DNA of 64,000 bases, from NCBI GenBank assembly GCA_022497155.1, contig MU385790.1, positions 1 through 64,000 on the forward strand, in the 5' to 3' direction. Below, piece after piece: positions 33,735 to 44,916 of this stretch (position 1 is its first letter; every line of letters starts with the position of its first letter). Both the position numbers and the translations under genes were made by a program. Source of the stretch: Whalleya microplaca. Lineage: Eukaryota; Ascomycota; Sordariomycetes; Xylariales; Xylariaceae. The notes below the pieces were generated by a model. The model was not told where the DNA came from. It worked only from the letters and a program-made list of their open reading frames with translations, and ran no database searches.

Positions 33735-35013
33735 TTATCGCGGCAGGGGAATTAGTTTAGTGATATCGGTAAGGTGGTTGAGATTGTTTACGCCAAGTAA
33801 ACTCATACGAAAATAGGCCTGGGCATAAAACTAATAATAATATGTTTGTTAGAGTCTAGATCAAGAGTCATGCGATTACTTAATTAGACGAGAAACTCAC
33901 AGGTGACCATAAGGCCTGCCCACTAGCACCAGCAAAGAGGCTGAATTGGGTCTTAGTTAAAGGGTAGTTAGAAAGGCTCTTGTCGCTGTGGAAAATGAAT
34001 ATAGTTTTATTATCGCCCACGATAGTCTCCGAGTAAAAGCGAGTGTCCCAGATAGCCGGAGTCGTGCTACACACATCCCGATTCAGTTAATAACCTTGAT
34101 ATAGCTCAAGTCTTTCTGCAACATGTCTCGGAAGCATGTACTCAAGACAAATCTTATATAGGCATATAGAGCCCCTGAGAGAAGTTTCAATAGGAAATAA
34201 ATGAATCTGGAATACATACTCTTGAGAGGCGCCGGCCCGAGCAGGATCGACGAACTTTTGTTTCGAGACGGTATGGGCACCAAGGAGCGCAATTAGATCG
34301 CTAGCAGTAAATGTCTTAGCGGCGAAGAGGTTGATGAGGAACTGAGCATCCTGGGACGGCAAGGGCAACTTGCCGGTAGGACCGGCACGGCTGTCGTCCT
34401 TCCGGCCGATGAAAGCTTTGATGCGAGGGCCACCCGGACAAGAGACCGTCGCGACGATAGCGCCGGTTTGGATCAAGTCGGCCATGCTTATGCCGTATTG
34501 CCTGTACTCGTCGAACCAGGTCTTGGTCTGGGCTGCAATATCTTCAAGTCCACGATTCTCACTACGAGTCAACTCATCGCTGAGAAGCAAAGAACCGTCA
34601 GCACCGCCATAGGCTGAGTACTTATCCCAAGTAGCAGCATCATGGAATCCCTGGCGAATAGCACCAGCAGCCAAATCCGTACAGCCGTTTGTGTCAGCAA
34701 ACTTGCTGTCCATGTCGTGAATGATATACGACCAGACACACAGCGGATCCTTGATGCATAAGCTAGAACCGAGTTTCCCAGGAGCCACGTATCCAGAAGT
34801 ATTATCGACGGCGCTTGCGCCCTGCAGAATGTCCTTGATGATCTTCCCAACCGCAGTCAGGGCATCACTTTTCACATCACCGAGTGGGTCGGTAGATCTA
34901 TTCCCAGAGGCAGCATCATCGCGTGCTTGTATTTCAGCCAAAGTACGATCCATACCGGGGTATGCAAGAGCCTGTATGGCAGCGAGGACACTCAAGATGG
35001 TAGAGATCTTCAT
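33735..35013 (-). CDS. secreted class II heme peroxidase (351 aa)
   Basis: Exons 34220-35013, 33901-34066 and 33735-33830; introns of 153 bp (GTATGT...GTAG) and 70 bp (GTGAGT...TTAG) keep phase. A signal peptide (MKISTILSVLAAIQALA) is followed by a linker, then the distal heme motif AIRQGFHDAATW (Arg and His), Ca-site-like YGGADGSL, the SMADLIQTGAIVATVSCPGGP helix, and the proximal His in LIALLGAHTVSKQ. The tail (QAYFRMSLLGVNNLNHLTDIT) matches class II peroxidases. The enzyme should oxidise phenolics with H2O2 outside the cell. The two Glu that bind Mn2+ in manganese peroxidase (next to the distal Arg) are not present, so it is a generic type. ATG chosen to give the signal peptide; a nearer-upstream ATG adds eight residues. 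Confidence 0.9.
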
Positions 35014-36813
35014 CTTAACCTTTCTGTGGTGTGTCACAAACTCAAGTGACAGTACAGCAATATGTGCGGTATGGATAGCCTAGTTGATTGATCGAACGAG
35101 AGAAAGGGGGCTAGGAAGTGTAACGAATGAAGACTTCTTTTCCGTAAAGACAGTGATGCAGGAAGGCTGAAGCAGAAGACAGTCCAGACCTGACAGTTCT
35201 TAGCACTCAACACCGTTAGGGAAGCCTTACTTATACCTTGACAAATGAATAGCTCTCAGTCTCCTGTATGAACTACTTTAGGAGATAAAGCCACTTCTGT
35301 GATGATTCACTATGGAATTATTGCTCACCCGGAAAGAATTGCGACCTCTAGAAGCCCACTAGGCATTAGCGGTAGCCCCGCGTAGGCGCCATCACGAAAA
35401 ACGGTATACCTTGCGAGGCCGAAAACATAATAGAAGTCGGGACGCGAGGTGTGTGTAGCGCCGAGTCTGTGGAGCTGGAAGTACTATGATAGACCCCGGC
35501 TCGACATTTTGATATTGAACACATAGTTCTCGACTAGCCCCAAGCCCACTATTATGTTGTAAGCTGAGTTGCTTTATTTTTCGTTAGAAGGGTACAGCGG
35601 TGAGGCTCCCTTAATCTCTAGCTTTCTTGGACATTGTCCATCAGTCTGATCTTCAAAGAAGCAAGTTACGTTTTACTCAGTCTCATGGGTTGTTGTTTAT
35701 CCCAGCACCCAAATCGTAGGTAAAGTAATTTCCGTCCCGACTTTCTCGTCAATAATGAAATATCCGAAGCCGTGAACAACGTTCCTAGTCTTGCTTTACC
35801 TCCGAGCCTTGTGTAACTTCGAACCGTGTGTTTGGTCAAGTACCTTTCAGCCTTTCAAGCCTCATATGCAGAATTCAATGATCCTCATGTAGGCTAGGTA
35901 CCACAACTGGAGTGCTTCATCGGTTGAATTCGATTTTTTTTCCGGGTGGCCACATCAAGACTGACCTCTCGACAAAACGTTGGTAACGATTGGTTATCCA
36001 TCAAATCCGAGGTCTAGCGAACGTCATACAACGTCTCGTGTTTCGGACGTCCGGGTTCTAGGCTATTTGCATTTTCTTCTGCTGTTCTGTGTGTTTTATA
36101 CTATTGTAATGAGATCCCCGTTGTTGGATGGTATGTACGAGCTGAGACATAAATTACTTTTCAATGTCAATGATGCCGTGTTGACAAGCTAATGCGAGTG
36201 ATCAACTGCCTTACTCACTAGAGTACTGTGGTCGAAAGGAGACGCAATTTCAAGCCTTAATTGACGGGTGGGATTCTGACCAGTGCAATCACTGCACAGT
36301 GTACTGAATCCGACATCTCCACGGATGGAATTCGTTCATTAGAACAGGATGTCGACATTTGCCACACTTGTTAATTGAGCTTGCGTAGGGCTGTAGCTGA
36401 ATCATTCTCTATCATTGGTCGTAGGACAAGTCGCTTGTTATTCCGACCCCTTACATCCGGTGCCAAGCTTAACTCACTTAATAGTTGGTTAAGGCTAGAT
36501 CATATGATAGGTAACTCATCTAAGGATATTCATAGAAAACCAATGACAAGAACTATTACATACGAGGAAGATGATGTATCTACAAATTTCCTTCAATCAT
36601 ATGGTAAATAGTCGATAGGTTGGGTGCGCAAGTCAACTTTCGCAACAGATTCATAGTTGACTCCCGAGACAGAGTCACTCCCTGCGCCATAACTCAATGC
36701 TTCCATTAAAGAAACCAAGACTGACCGCTGATGCCGATTGACGATAACGGAATTCTTGATTCGATTTTGTTAAATTACGGTGTCGTACTATAAAACACGA
36801 AGGTCCGAAATAT
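35014..36813. other. long intergenic region (1.8 kb)
   Basis: Upstream region of the peroxidase gene and 3' side of the dienelactone hydrolase gene. Two ORFs of 70-78 codons (35980-36192, 36375-36611, plus) have no recognisable features. Nothing else found. Confidence 0.4.
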
Positions 36814-37772
36814 CTAGTACGCAATATTCGCAAAATGCTTATCAAACCAAGCCACTGCCTGATCTTCAGCCTCCTCGGCCCCCTTTGGATCACTGTTCTT
36901 CGGGTCCGCGCGACAAGCAAACCCATGACCGTATCCCTGATAGATCCTAACCTGCCCCTTTTGCCCATCTGGCTTGGCCTCGACAATTTTGCGAGTCTCC
37001 TCGGCATGCTCAAGCGACATCTGGTTGTCTGCAGTGCCCACCGCGAAGCTAATGGGCACGCGCACCTTTTCGATTTCGTTGTAGAAGCTGAGCCAGCTAG
37101 GGTGGGCGGTAAAACCAACATCCACCAATGGCTTGCCATCGGCCTTGTAGCCCTCTGCGAGAAGGACAACGTGCTTGCCACCCCAGCAGTAGCCGGCAGC
37201 GCCGACGGCGAGATGCGCGGCCTCGTTCCGGCGCAGGGCCTCGAAGAACCCCTTTATGATGGGGAATGATTTGCCGAAGCGATTTGGGAGAAGCCAGGTT
37301 GTGAAGCCATAGAATACCCAAAAGACGTGATACCTTTATGGGGTTAGCAGCATGTCCAGTACGGCAGCTGAATGTTCTATCTTACGGTTTTGTCAAGGTA
37401 TCCGACCACGTTGTTGCTTTAGACGTCAAAACTTTCATCGAGTCGAGCAAGTAGAGCGGAGCTGACTTCCCTACATAAAGTAAGTATCACCGTTCGCAAT
37501 CAGCATAAACGCATCCCTTCCACCTACAACGTACCGTTCATGAAGTCTGGTAGATACACTCGATAATCTCCCTTTCGGGCAAAATTGTCTGCTATCAGTC
37601 TTAAATTCACAAAATCCCAACCAAATGCATCCGGGATGATAACCACGAGGCCCCTAGGCGGCCGCCCGCCCGCGGGCTCAGCGAGGTAAACATCGAGACC
37701 GTGGAGTTGAATTACGGTGCCCGTCGGCTTGCCATCGTGGATGGCGCCTTTGAAGCAGTCAGGGCAAGACAT
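36814..37772 (-). CDS. dienelactone hydrolase family protein (280 aa)
   Basis: Exons 37535-37772, 37386-37470 and 36814-37333; introns of 64 bp (GTACGT...GTAG) and 52 bp (GTAAGA...AAAG). The alpha/beta hydrolase catalytic triad is visible: nucleophile Cys in GAAGYCWGG, Asp in VGTADNQMS and His in GYGHGFACR. The N-terminal SCPDCFKG...TVIQLHGLDVYLAEP is typical of fungal DLH proteins. The family opens dienelactones in chlorocatechol or related aromatic breakdown, but most fungal members have unknown substrates. Cytosolic. Convenient proximity to a peroxidase hints at aromatic metabolism, as inference. Confidence 0.88.
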
Positions 37773-38466
37773 AGCAGTACTGAATAGAAACTACCGAAAC
37801 TGATGGTCTTTACTCGTGAGCATTGACGAGGAGCTCGGGTTCTCTTTGAATTTTTCTCTGTAGGACCTGAGATGCACAGGAGCGCTGAGCTGGAACACGA
37901 TTAGGGTTCATAACTAGTCATGCTATCGCAGTCCTAGGCACGAAGATAGCAAATAGGTGAGCCAAGCCTAGGCAAGATTGATTGAGTCACCGGCATCGTG
38001 ACGCTACAGTACGGCCGTCGCAATAGTTATGAGGTTTATATTAGTAGATGCAGTTGAACGATGCAAACTAGCTAGTGTACAAACAAAAACGTGTTCCTCT
38101 CTGTCAATACTGCAGCGTGGGATTCCCGCTTTGGTCCTGGTGCACAGTCAGGTATCACAGCGTTTTCCGGGACATAAACATGCCGACCGGAGAACATGGG
38201 CAGGGGGTGCTTCAGCTCCAATGCTACTATGTATGACCGTGGAACATCGTCATCGCACGCCGCTGATATGCTTTATCATGATCTTGACCGGGATTGGAGC
38301 GTGGCCCTTTATAACCCCACTGCGAAGATAGCTGGATTTCACCTCCTCAATCTAGAACACGTCTCCACATGGTTCCTGATGCGGTGATCGTACATATATG
38401 CAGTGATCGATTGATCCAGAGACATCAGGAATCGTCATGTGAGCGCGCGTTGATTAATTGACCAAC
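37773..38466. promoter_or_regulatory. divergent promoter region
   Basis: The 694 bases between the dienelactone hydrolase start (minus) and the DUF885-fusion start (plus). Small ORFs here look like chance. No motif is decisive. Confidence 0.4.
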
Positions 38467-40650
38467 ATGTCTTTCATCAGCAATACGTCCCTCCGCGTCG
38501 GCAGTAATACTCCACAAGGGGCCGAGCAGCAACGGCCGAGTCCCAAGGCCTTGTGTAAGCTTACGAGCCTAGCGGACTGGCCCAGATGGAATGGCGACTT
38601 AATGCACATCCTTCAGGCACGGGGCCTACTCCCGTACGTCACTACCAGCGTACTTGAGCCCGCCGGCGAGGAAAACGGCCCCGCACGCCGGCGCTGGCGC
38701 AAGGACCGGCTGACCGTCCTGCTCCTGATCAGACGCTATCTGTCGCTGGAGATAAAAGCCAAGATTCCCGGCGCGGGTTGGGACGCGACGCGCGACAAGG
38801 ACCCCAAGAAGTTATACGACATTGTGCGGCGTATCGTGCGGGAAGGCACCAGCGCGCACGGCGAAGGCGATGATGACATCCCGCCTCCGGAGTCCGAGGA
38901 TTCCCTGATCGAGCACATCGACCTCATCGAAGTCGAGGACGACGCCGACTGGATCTCCGTCACGCTCACGACGGCGTCTAGGCCCACCGCACCGCCGGAA
39001 TCCATGGCCGACCGCATCACGCGCGTGCAAACCGACCTGCGCGATCTGAAGGCCTACTACAGCATCGAGGCCTCGGACGAGCGCTACGAGCGTCTGGACG
39101 CCTACTACGGCGATGAGCTCGCCGCGCTGGAACCTCTGCCCTTCGACACCTACTCACAGGACGAGAAGGCCGACTACCTGCTCCTGAAGAACTACCTCCG
39201 CCGGGCGCAACGCACGCTGCAGCTCGACCGCGAGCGCGACAGCGCGTTCGCGCCCATCGTCGAGCCGTTCGCGGCGCCGATCCGGGAATGGATCGGCAAG
39301 CGCCGGCGCGTCGAGGCGCTCGACCCCAAGGCCCTCGCGGACGCCTTACACGGGGCCTCGAAGCGCGTCCAGGAGGCCCGCGACCACGTGCGCCAGAACG
39401 CAGACCGCTACTCGCGCGCGACGGGGGCACGGGCTGCGCGCACGGTAGATGCGCTGCGGGAGCACCTGGCCGAGATGATCAGTTTCTACACGGGATACGA
39501 CGCGCAGTTCGACTGGTGGGTTATCTCACCCTCCACGCGCCTCGACGCCGCGCTAGCGGAGACGGCAGCGGAGATGCGCGCCGTGCTCGTGGGCGTCGCG
39601 CCCGGCGACGAGGAGACGATCGTGGGCGAGCCGATCGGGCGCGCGGGCCTGCTGACGGACCTGGAGGCGGAGATGGTGCCGTACACGCCGGAAGAGCTCC
39701 TGCGGATCGCGGACCGCGAGTACGCGTGGTGCGAGGCGCAGATGGAGAGCGCATCGACGGACCTGGGGTTCGCGGCGCACGCGTGGCGCGCCGCCCTCGA
39801 GCACGTCAAGAACCTGTACGAGCCGCCGGGGTCGTACCCGGTGTTCATCCGGGCGCTGGTGGACGAGGGCGCGGCGTACGTGCGGGCGCACGACCTCGTG
39901 ACGGTGCCGCGCGTGGCCGAGGAGGCCATCCGCGTGACGCGCATCGAGCCCGCGCGGCAGCGCGTCTCGCCCTTCTTCCTCGGCGGCACGTACCTGCAGA
40001 TCTCGTACCCGACGGCGGACGTCGCGCACGCGGACAAGCTGATGGCGCTGCGCGGAAACAACCGCCACTTCTGCCGCGCGACCGCCTTCCACGAGATGAT
40101 CCCAGGACACCACCTGCAGCTGTTCGTCGGCGAGCGCAGCCGCGCGTACCGTCGCGACCTCTTCGACACGCCCTTCTTCGTCGAGGGCTGGGCGCTGTAC
40201 TGGGAGATGGTTCTGTGGAACCGCGGCGACTTCTTCGTGAGCCCCGAGGACCGCATCGGGTCGCTGTTCTGGCGCATGCACCGCTGCGCGCGCATCATCT
40301 TCTCTATCAAGTTCCATCTGGGACAGCTCGACGCGCGCCAATGCGTGGACCTGTTGGTCGAGAAGGTCGGACACGAGCGCGCGACGGCCGAGGGCGAGGT
40401 GAGACGGAGCCTGGGTCCGGATTACTCGCCCCTGTACCAGGCGGGATATATGCTGGGCGCATTGCAGCTGATGAAACTACGCGAGGAGGCGGTGGGTAAG
40501 GGGTATGGAAAGCTTGGTGAGAAGGAGTTCCATGATCGAGTTTTGCGGACGAATGTCATGCCTATTGAGATGCTAAGAGCGTTACTTCTGGGCAAGGAGT
40601 TGAACAAGGATTTCAAGTCTGAGTGGAAGTTCTACGGTGACAAGATCTAG
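38467..40650 (+). CDS. DUF885 metallopeptidase-like protein with copia-gag-like N-terminal domain (727 aa)
   Basis: One uninterrupted exon. Residues about 30-125 read LTSLADWPRWNGDLMHILQ...LLPYVTTSVLEP...RRRWRKDRLTVLLLI...LEIKAKI...KDPKKLYDIVRRIV, the W-x-x-W layout of the copia-type gag domain (DUF4219/UBN2-like). An acidic linker (130-180) follows. From Met180 (39004) the frame is a DUF885 protein: helical, with FHEMIPGHHLQLFVGE near residue 540, a zinc-peptidase-like HExxxGHH, and FFVEGWALYWEM with a possible third ligand Glu. DUF885 proteins are common in bacteria and occur in some fungi; their substrates are unknown. Codons end almost only in G/C, unlike the neighbours, so horizontal origin of the DUF885 part is possible. 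Alternative: translation may start at 39004 and the N-part be an annotation artefact. Confidence 0.85.
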   Translation: MSFISNTSLRVGSNTPQGAEQQRPSPKALCKLTSLADWPRWNGDLMHILQARGLLPYVTTSVLEPAGEENGPARRRWRKDRLTVLLLIRRYLSLEIKAKIPGAGWDATRDKDPKKLYDIVRRIVREGTSAHGEGDDDIPPPESEDSLIEHIDLIEVEDDADWISVTLTTASRPTAPPESMADRITRVQTDLRDLKAYYSIEASDERYERLDAYYGDELAALEPLPFDTYSQDEKADYLLLKNYLRRAQRTLQLDRERDSAFAPIVEPFAAPIREWIGKRRRVEALDPKALADALHGASKRVQEARDHVRQNADRYSRATGARAARTVDALREHLAEMISFYTGYDAQFDWWVISPSTRLDAALAETAAEMRAVLVGVAPGDEETIVGEPIGRAGLLTDLEAEMVPYTPEELLRIADREYAWCEAQMESASTDLGFAAHAWRAALEHVKNLYEPPGSYPVFIRALVDEGAAYVRAHDLVTVPRVAEEAIRVTRIEPARQRVSPFFLGGTYLQISYPTADVAHADKLMALRGNNRHFCRATAFHEMIPGHHLQLFVGERSRAYRRDLFDTPFFVEGWALYWEMVLWNRGDFFVSPEDRIGSLFWRMHRCARIIFSIKFHLGQLDARQCVDLLVEKVGHERATAEGEVRRSLGPDYSPLYQAGYMLGALQLMKLREEAVGKGYGKLGEKEFHDRVLRTNVMPIEMLRALLLGKELNKDFKSEWKFYGDKI

Positions 40651-40835
40651 TATGTGCAGACCAGCGTGATTTCTGGGCCGTTTGTTCGAGATTTAATTGG
40701 TGTACATATTCATGATGGAATGAGGTACATAGAGCTATGAATTGTATATGACGAAGCAGACGATCCATCGATATTGAACGACAGCGACACAGTACATACA
40801 GCCTAATACCCTTATCTACTTAATATACTGGAGCT

Positions 40836-42113
40836 TTATTTTGAGAACGTCACCTTGATGACCTCGATATGGTTATCATTGGTGTACGAGATCGTCAACG
40901 TCTGGCCGGACTGATCAAGATAGGGGTGAGCGACCCCAGCATAGGTCATACCCCCATCAATAGGCGTTGCCTCATATACCTTGACATCAGGTGTCCATGG
41001 CCCTTGAGGTGAATCTGCTGTTCTCAGCAAGACATCTCCAGAACCTGGGCCTTCATAGTCATCAGTTAAGTAGGTTTCCTTCTAGACGTCGTTGTAATCT
41101 AGAGCGTGGAATTGAATACTTACCTAGATGAACAAATATATAGCACTTGAAAAAGTCGTTCCAAACAAGCTGCCCCTGGCCCGTTCCCCACATCACCGCC
41201 GTCTCAGGGGTAAACTCCGTAAGCAGTGTCGATTTCCAACCCTGACTGCGCCCCCACCAGTACTCGTATTTACTCAGATCATAGGCGTCCGCGGCCTTGA
41301 CACGGGCTTGGTATACATACGACGAGTTAAGCCAGTCCGTAATGTACGTTGGAGGTCCACCCCAGATGTAGATATACTCGGAGTGAGGATCACGGAACGC
41401 GGCCGTGTCGCCGTAGCGGGCACACTTGTCCGCCGGCCACCAGTACCCGTTACTCCCGAACCTCTTCGTCACTGTGGGCTCGCCATTGACGAGTTCGACC
41501 TTGGCGATCCCGGCCCCCCTGAGACCGTCTTTGTTGGCATTCTAGGGAGGGATAGGGGTAAGCAATTCGGCCACACTCTCAACAACACGCACGAAAACAG
41601 AACGGTCAGCATACATACAACAAGGTAAAAGACAGCCCCAGCCCCATCCGCCGTCTCGACCAAACTGGTCCCCCCAAACCCAAACGTGATGTCCTCGCCC
41701 CACGCGGCATCCCAGGGCACGAGCTGCAGCTGGTGGGGCACGGGCTGGTCGGCGTTGAGGTGCAGGTCGTGGACGACGAGGGGGTCGGCGGTGGTCAGCG
41801 AGAGCGCGTCGCGGACCATGCCGTGGAAGCCCGGGGAGTCGAGCGCCGCGTCCGCGACGCCGCGGTCGCACCACAGCGTGTCACCGTACACGGCGTACCA
41901 CTTCCCCCCCAGCACGCCCGTGAACCCCAGGTCGCGGTGGCTGCAGCTGTTGTCCGCCCGCTGCTGGCCGAGGTACTCCGCGCTGAAGTGGGCGATCGGG
42001 TTCGTTCCCGCCGCTTTCGTGTTGTCCTGGCGCTTGAGGGGGTGGTTAGCATGGGGCTTTCCGAGAGCTAGGGCGGCGCCTAGGGCGGCGGGCAGAAGAG
42101 ATTGGGTCAACAT
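40836..42113 (-). CDS. secreted DUF4185-like beta-propeller protein (375 aa)
   Basis: Exons 41619-42113, 41124-41541 and 40836-41050; introns of 77 bp (GTATGT...CTAG) and 73 bp (GTAAGT...GAAG). The join GLG|PGSGDVLL keeps frame. A signal peptide (MLTQSLLPAALGAALALG) is followed by a mature part with repeated Asp/Trp/Gly-rich blades: LGGKWYAVYGDTLWC, WGEDITFGFGGTSLV, YIYIWGGPP and GQLVWNDFFKCYIFVHLG, ending TLTISYTNDNHIEVIKVTFSK. This is the DUF4185 pattern, probably related to five-bladed carbohydrate-active propellers. The substrate is unknown. An alternative acceptor for intron 2 would introduce a stop. Confidence 0.8.
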
Positions 42114-42919
42114 TATAAGTAGGTGAATGAAGAAAAGACTGAACATGCATGGAGAAAATCTGCCAAAGATTGGGTGACGGCTTCGTCTTTAAGAGAATGG
42201 TTAGACTTGGGTATAGGTTAGTGCAGAAGGAGATGTGACACCAATGAAAGGGTTTGAAGCCCAAGGAAACTAAGGCCGACTTGTCTTAAGACAAGAGCCG
42301 CCGTAAGCGTTCCGAGGACCTCTATAGGGATTGCCATCTCCCGCAGTTGTGAGTATAAGAGGCAAGGGGCTCATGTAGTTTCCGACCCGCATGATCATGG
42401 GGATACACATGTGTTGAAGCCCAATTGTACTAACGGATCCCTATCGTATCTGATGAAGACCGCCTTACAGCAACCTGTCGTGCTTAACACCCATATATCT
42501 ATCATAGCTACCCATAATCATGATTCCAATGGGCAGACTCTTCGCGAGAGCACGAAGTTGGCTAAGAAAAGGATGCGGTTACATACAGCCTCTTGCTCCT
42601 TCATCGTTACTAGCGCTGACGGTAGGAGGTCGATGAGAAGGATGCTTTATTGCTATGGCGTGATGATGGTGAAACTGACTCTTGATAGGTAGGCACCTAT
42701 CTAGAAAGGGTCATGGTAAGCGATATTTTTTTCTCGGGAAGTAGAGTGTATACAATGTCGAAGAGTCTCATATAAGTCCTATGTTCTAAAGGGACTAGTA
42801 AGTAGGTGCTGGTTGCACTTTGAGACTATGCTTCAGCTCAAGTCATATCTCCTTTCGAGAATTACAAACAGTCCTAAGGTCTTTCATAGAACTCCCATGA
42901 TTCCTACCGTTTATATCGA

Positions 42920-42943
42920 GTCAGACTTCACGTGAAGTCTGAC
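42920..42943. repeat. perfect 24-bp palindrome
   Basis: GTCAGACTTCAC immediately followed by its reverse complement GTGAAGTCTGAC. The centre is CACGTG, an E-box-like core for bHLH regulators. The symmetric arms of 12 bases are longer than any single fungal factor needs, so it may be a dimer operator or a replication-derived palindrome. Confidence 0.85.
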
Positions 42944-43157
42944 ATGTGTAGGTTATACAAACCATGTCCCTGATTGGCGTGTTGATTCGATAGCTACAAG
43001 CCACTTAGGGAATCGCTACACACATCCAATACATATAAGTGCAGCATCCGGCCAAGCCCCAGCAACACCTGTGGAGTTTAAACCGAAGTCGGCTCTCAGA
43101 GGGCCGTAAGTGCCGACTTTAGGCGTGCCAGCCTATCAATCTTATCAATTGGTAGGC

Positions 43158-43219
43158 TTATCGCCCCTTATCGCCCCCTTATCGCTCCCTTATCGCTCCC
43201 TTATCGCTCCCTTATCGCA
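43158..43219. repeat. TTATCGCTCCC short tandem array, about six copies
   Basis: TTATCG recurs at 43158, 43168, 43179, 43190, 43201 and 43212 (period 10-11). Right of this lies the promoter of the asparaginase gene at 43368. GATA-type words (TATC) are embedded in every unit, so nitrogen-regulation by a GATA factor is conceivable. Confidence 0.85.
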
Positions 43220-43367
43220 CTACAGATAGGTATGTATACTAGGTCGATCTCAGGGCACACCGTAACCACCTAACTCCAGACACAATTACCAGACACAATT
43301 ACCACTTCACTTTCTCAGATCAGTTGCATTTATTTCATAAAGAGCATATGAGCAGTCCCAATTCGAA

Positions 43368-44916
43368 ATGGAGTACCAACGCCCCTCATCCACCCCACAG
43401 CTGAAACCCCGCCTTATCATCCACGGCGGCGCGGGCAACATCACGCCCGAGAAGCTGGGGCCCGAGGGGTACGCAGAGTACCGGGAAGCACTCCTCACGA
43501 TCGTGAGTCCTCCTTACACAAGCCCAATCTCTTCCATTTCCCCTGATATCATCACCCTGTATGACTGACACAAGCACCCACCCCCACCAGGTCTCCCGCA
43601 CAAACACCTACATGACGACCCCCACCCCCAACTACCCAGGCGCCCTAGAAGCAGCAACCCACGCCGTGATCCAACTCGAGGAAAACCCGCTCTTCAACTC
43701 CGGGCGCGGCGCCGTCTTCACGCGCGACGGCACGAACGAGCTCGAGGCCTCGGTGATGGTATCCCGCGGGCGCGCCAAGCGCGGCGTCGGCGTCACCGGC
43801 CTGCGCACAGTGCGCAGCCCGATCCGGCTCGCGCGCGCCATGCTCGAGCGCGGGGACGCCGACCTCGCGGCCCCGGCCCCGGCCCCGAGGGGCGTGGATG
43901 CGCAACCCGGAGAGGGAGTCTGGTATCCGAACCTCGACGTGCCCTCCGCGCAAGCGCACACGCTGATCCACGGCGCGACGGCGGAGGCGCTGGCGGTTAA
44001 ATACGGAATCCCGCTCGTGGAGCCGGGGTGGTTCTACACGCGGCGGCGGTGGGAGGAGCACGTGCGGGCGCTGGAGCGCGAGAGGGCCGGCAAAGGCGTG
44101 GCCTCGTGGAGCCCCGACGAGTACCTGCCGCAGGGCACGTGCGGGGCGGTGGCGCTGGACGCCGAGGGGGTCGTCTGCGTCGCCACCAGCACCGGCGGGC
44201 TGACCAACAAGTTGACGGGGCGCATCGGCGACACGCCGGTCCCGGGCGCTGGGTTCTGGGCTGAGGAGTGGATGGTGGAGCTGGAGCATGGTAGAGATTC
44301 GAGTCGGGTAACTCCTGGGCCGGTCGAGGATACGTTGCAGAGCGCGAGACGGTATCTCAGCAGCCTGCCGGGCCCCGTCGTGCAGCTGTCCTCGAACCTG
44401 CGGATGTTGCTGGCGGACTGCCTGCCGACCCCCTTCATGTACGCCCCGATCGAGCGGGAGCAAGAGCTGCAGACGCAGACAACGCGGTCGATCGCCATGT
44501 CGGGGACCGGGAACGGCGACTCGTTCCTGCGCGTGGCGGCGGTGCGGTCGGTGGCCTCGATCGCGCGGTGGGGCGGGCAGTCCGGGGCGGACGCCATGGG
44601 GCAGATTGCGGGGCGGGGCGGCGAGCTGCAGCGGAGCGCCGGCGAGCGCTGGGGGCAGACGGGCGAGGGCGAGGGGGGCATGATCGGGATCGAGAGCGTG
44701 GTATCGCGGGACGAGGAGGGCCGCGTTGTCGGGACGCGGTCGGAGATACTGCAGGACCATAACTGCGCTGGTATGTTCCGGGCATGGATCGACGACGATG
44801 GGAAGGCCGTCATGAGGATATGGCCCACAGACGAGGACAAGGCGCAAGGGAGAGTGGAAATCTTCGAGGGCGAGGGTAGAGCGGAGGACGTCTGGCGCTG
44901 GAGTGAGAAGGCGTAG
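43368..44916 (+). CDS. Thr-type L-asparaginase / isoaspartyl peptidase (Ntn hydrolase, 486 aa)
   Basis: Exons 43368-43502 and 43591-44916, intron 88 bp (GTGAGT...CCAG), phase 0. The alpha-chain motif PRLIIHGGAGNITPEKL begins the protein; NPLFNSGRGAVFTRDGTNELEASVM is the substrate loop. The autocleavage and nucleophile site is PQG|TCGAVALDAEGVVCVATSTGGLTNK with Thr at about residue 228. The later GTGNGDSFLRVAAVRSVAS completes the beta-chain pocket. A long insert (about residues 270-345) is typical for fungal forms. It hydrolyses L-asparagine or isoaspartyl dipeptides. The codon third positions are very G/C-rich compared with the neighbours. Upstream TATC repeats could link it to nitrogen control. 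Confidence 0.9.

Larger units (their letters stand above)
42114..43367. other. intergenic (1.25 kb) with several palindromes and a short tandem array
   Basis: Upstream of both flanking genes. Contains palindromes at 42280-42295 and 42920-42943, an inverted repeat of AAGTCGGC/GCCGACTT near 43087-43123, and the TTATCGC tandem array at 43158-43219. No ORF is convincing (42411-42692 plus is a chance ORF). Confidence 0.5.

Noticed and set aside
39288..40499. Plus-strand 403-codon ORF and minus-strand ORFs of 273-274 codons inside the DUF885 gene
   Set aside because: High G/C third positions remove stops in other frames; the products are Arg/Ala/Pro-rich and lack any family signal.
43645..44847. 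Minus-strand 400-codon ORF
   Set aside because: Antisense to the asparaginase catalytic region in G+C-rich DNA; composition of a shadow frame.
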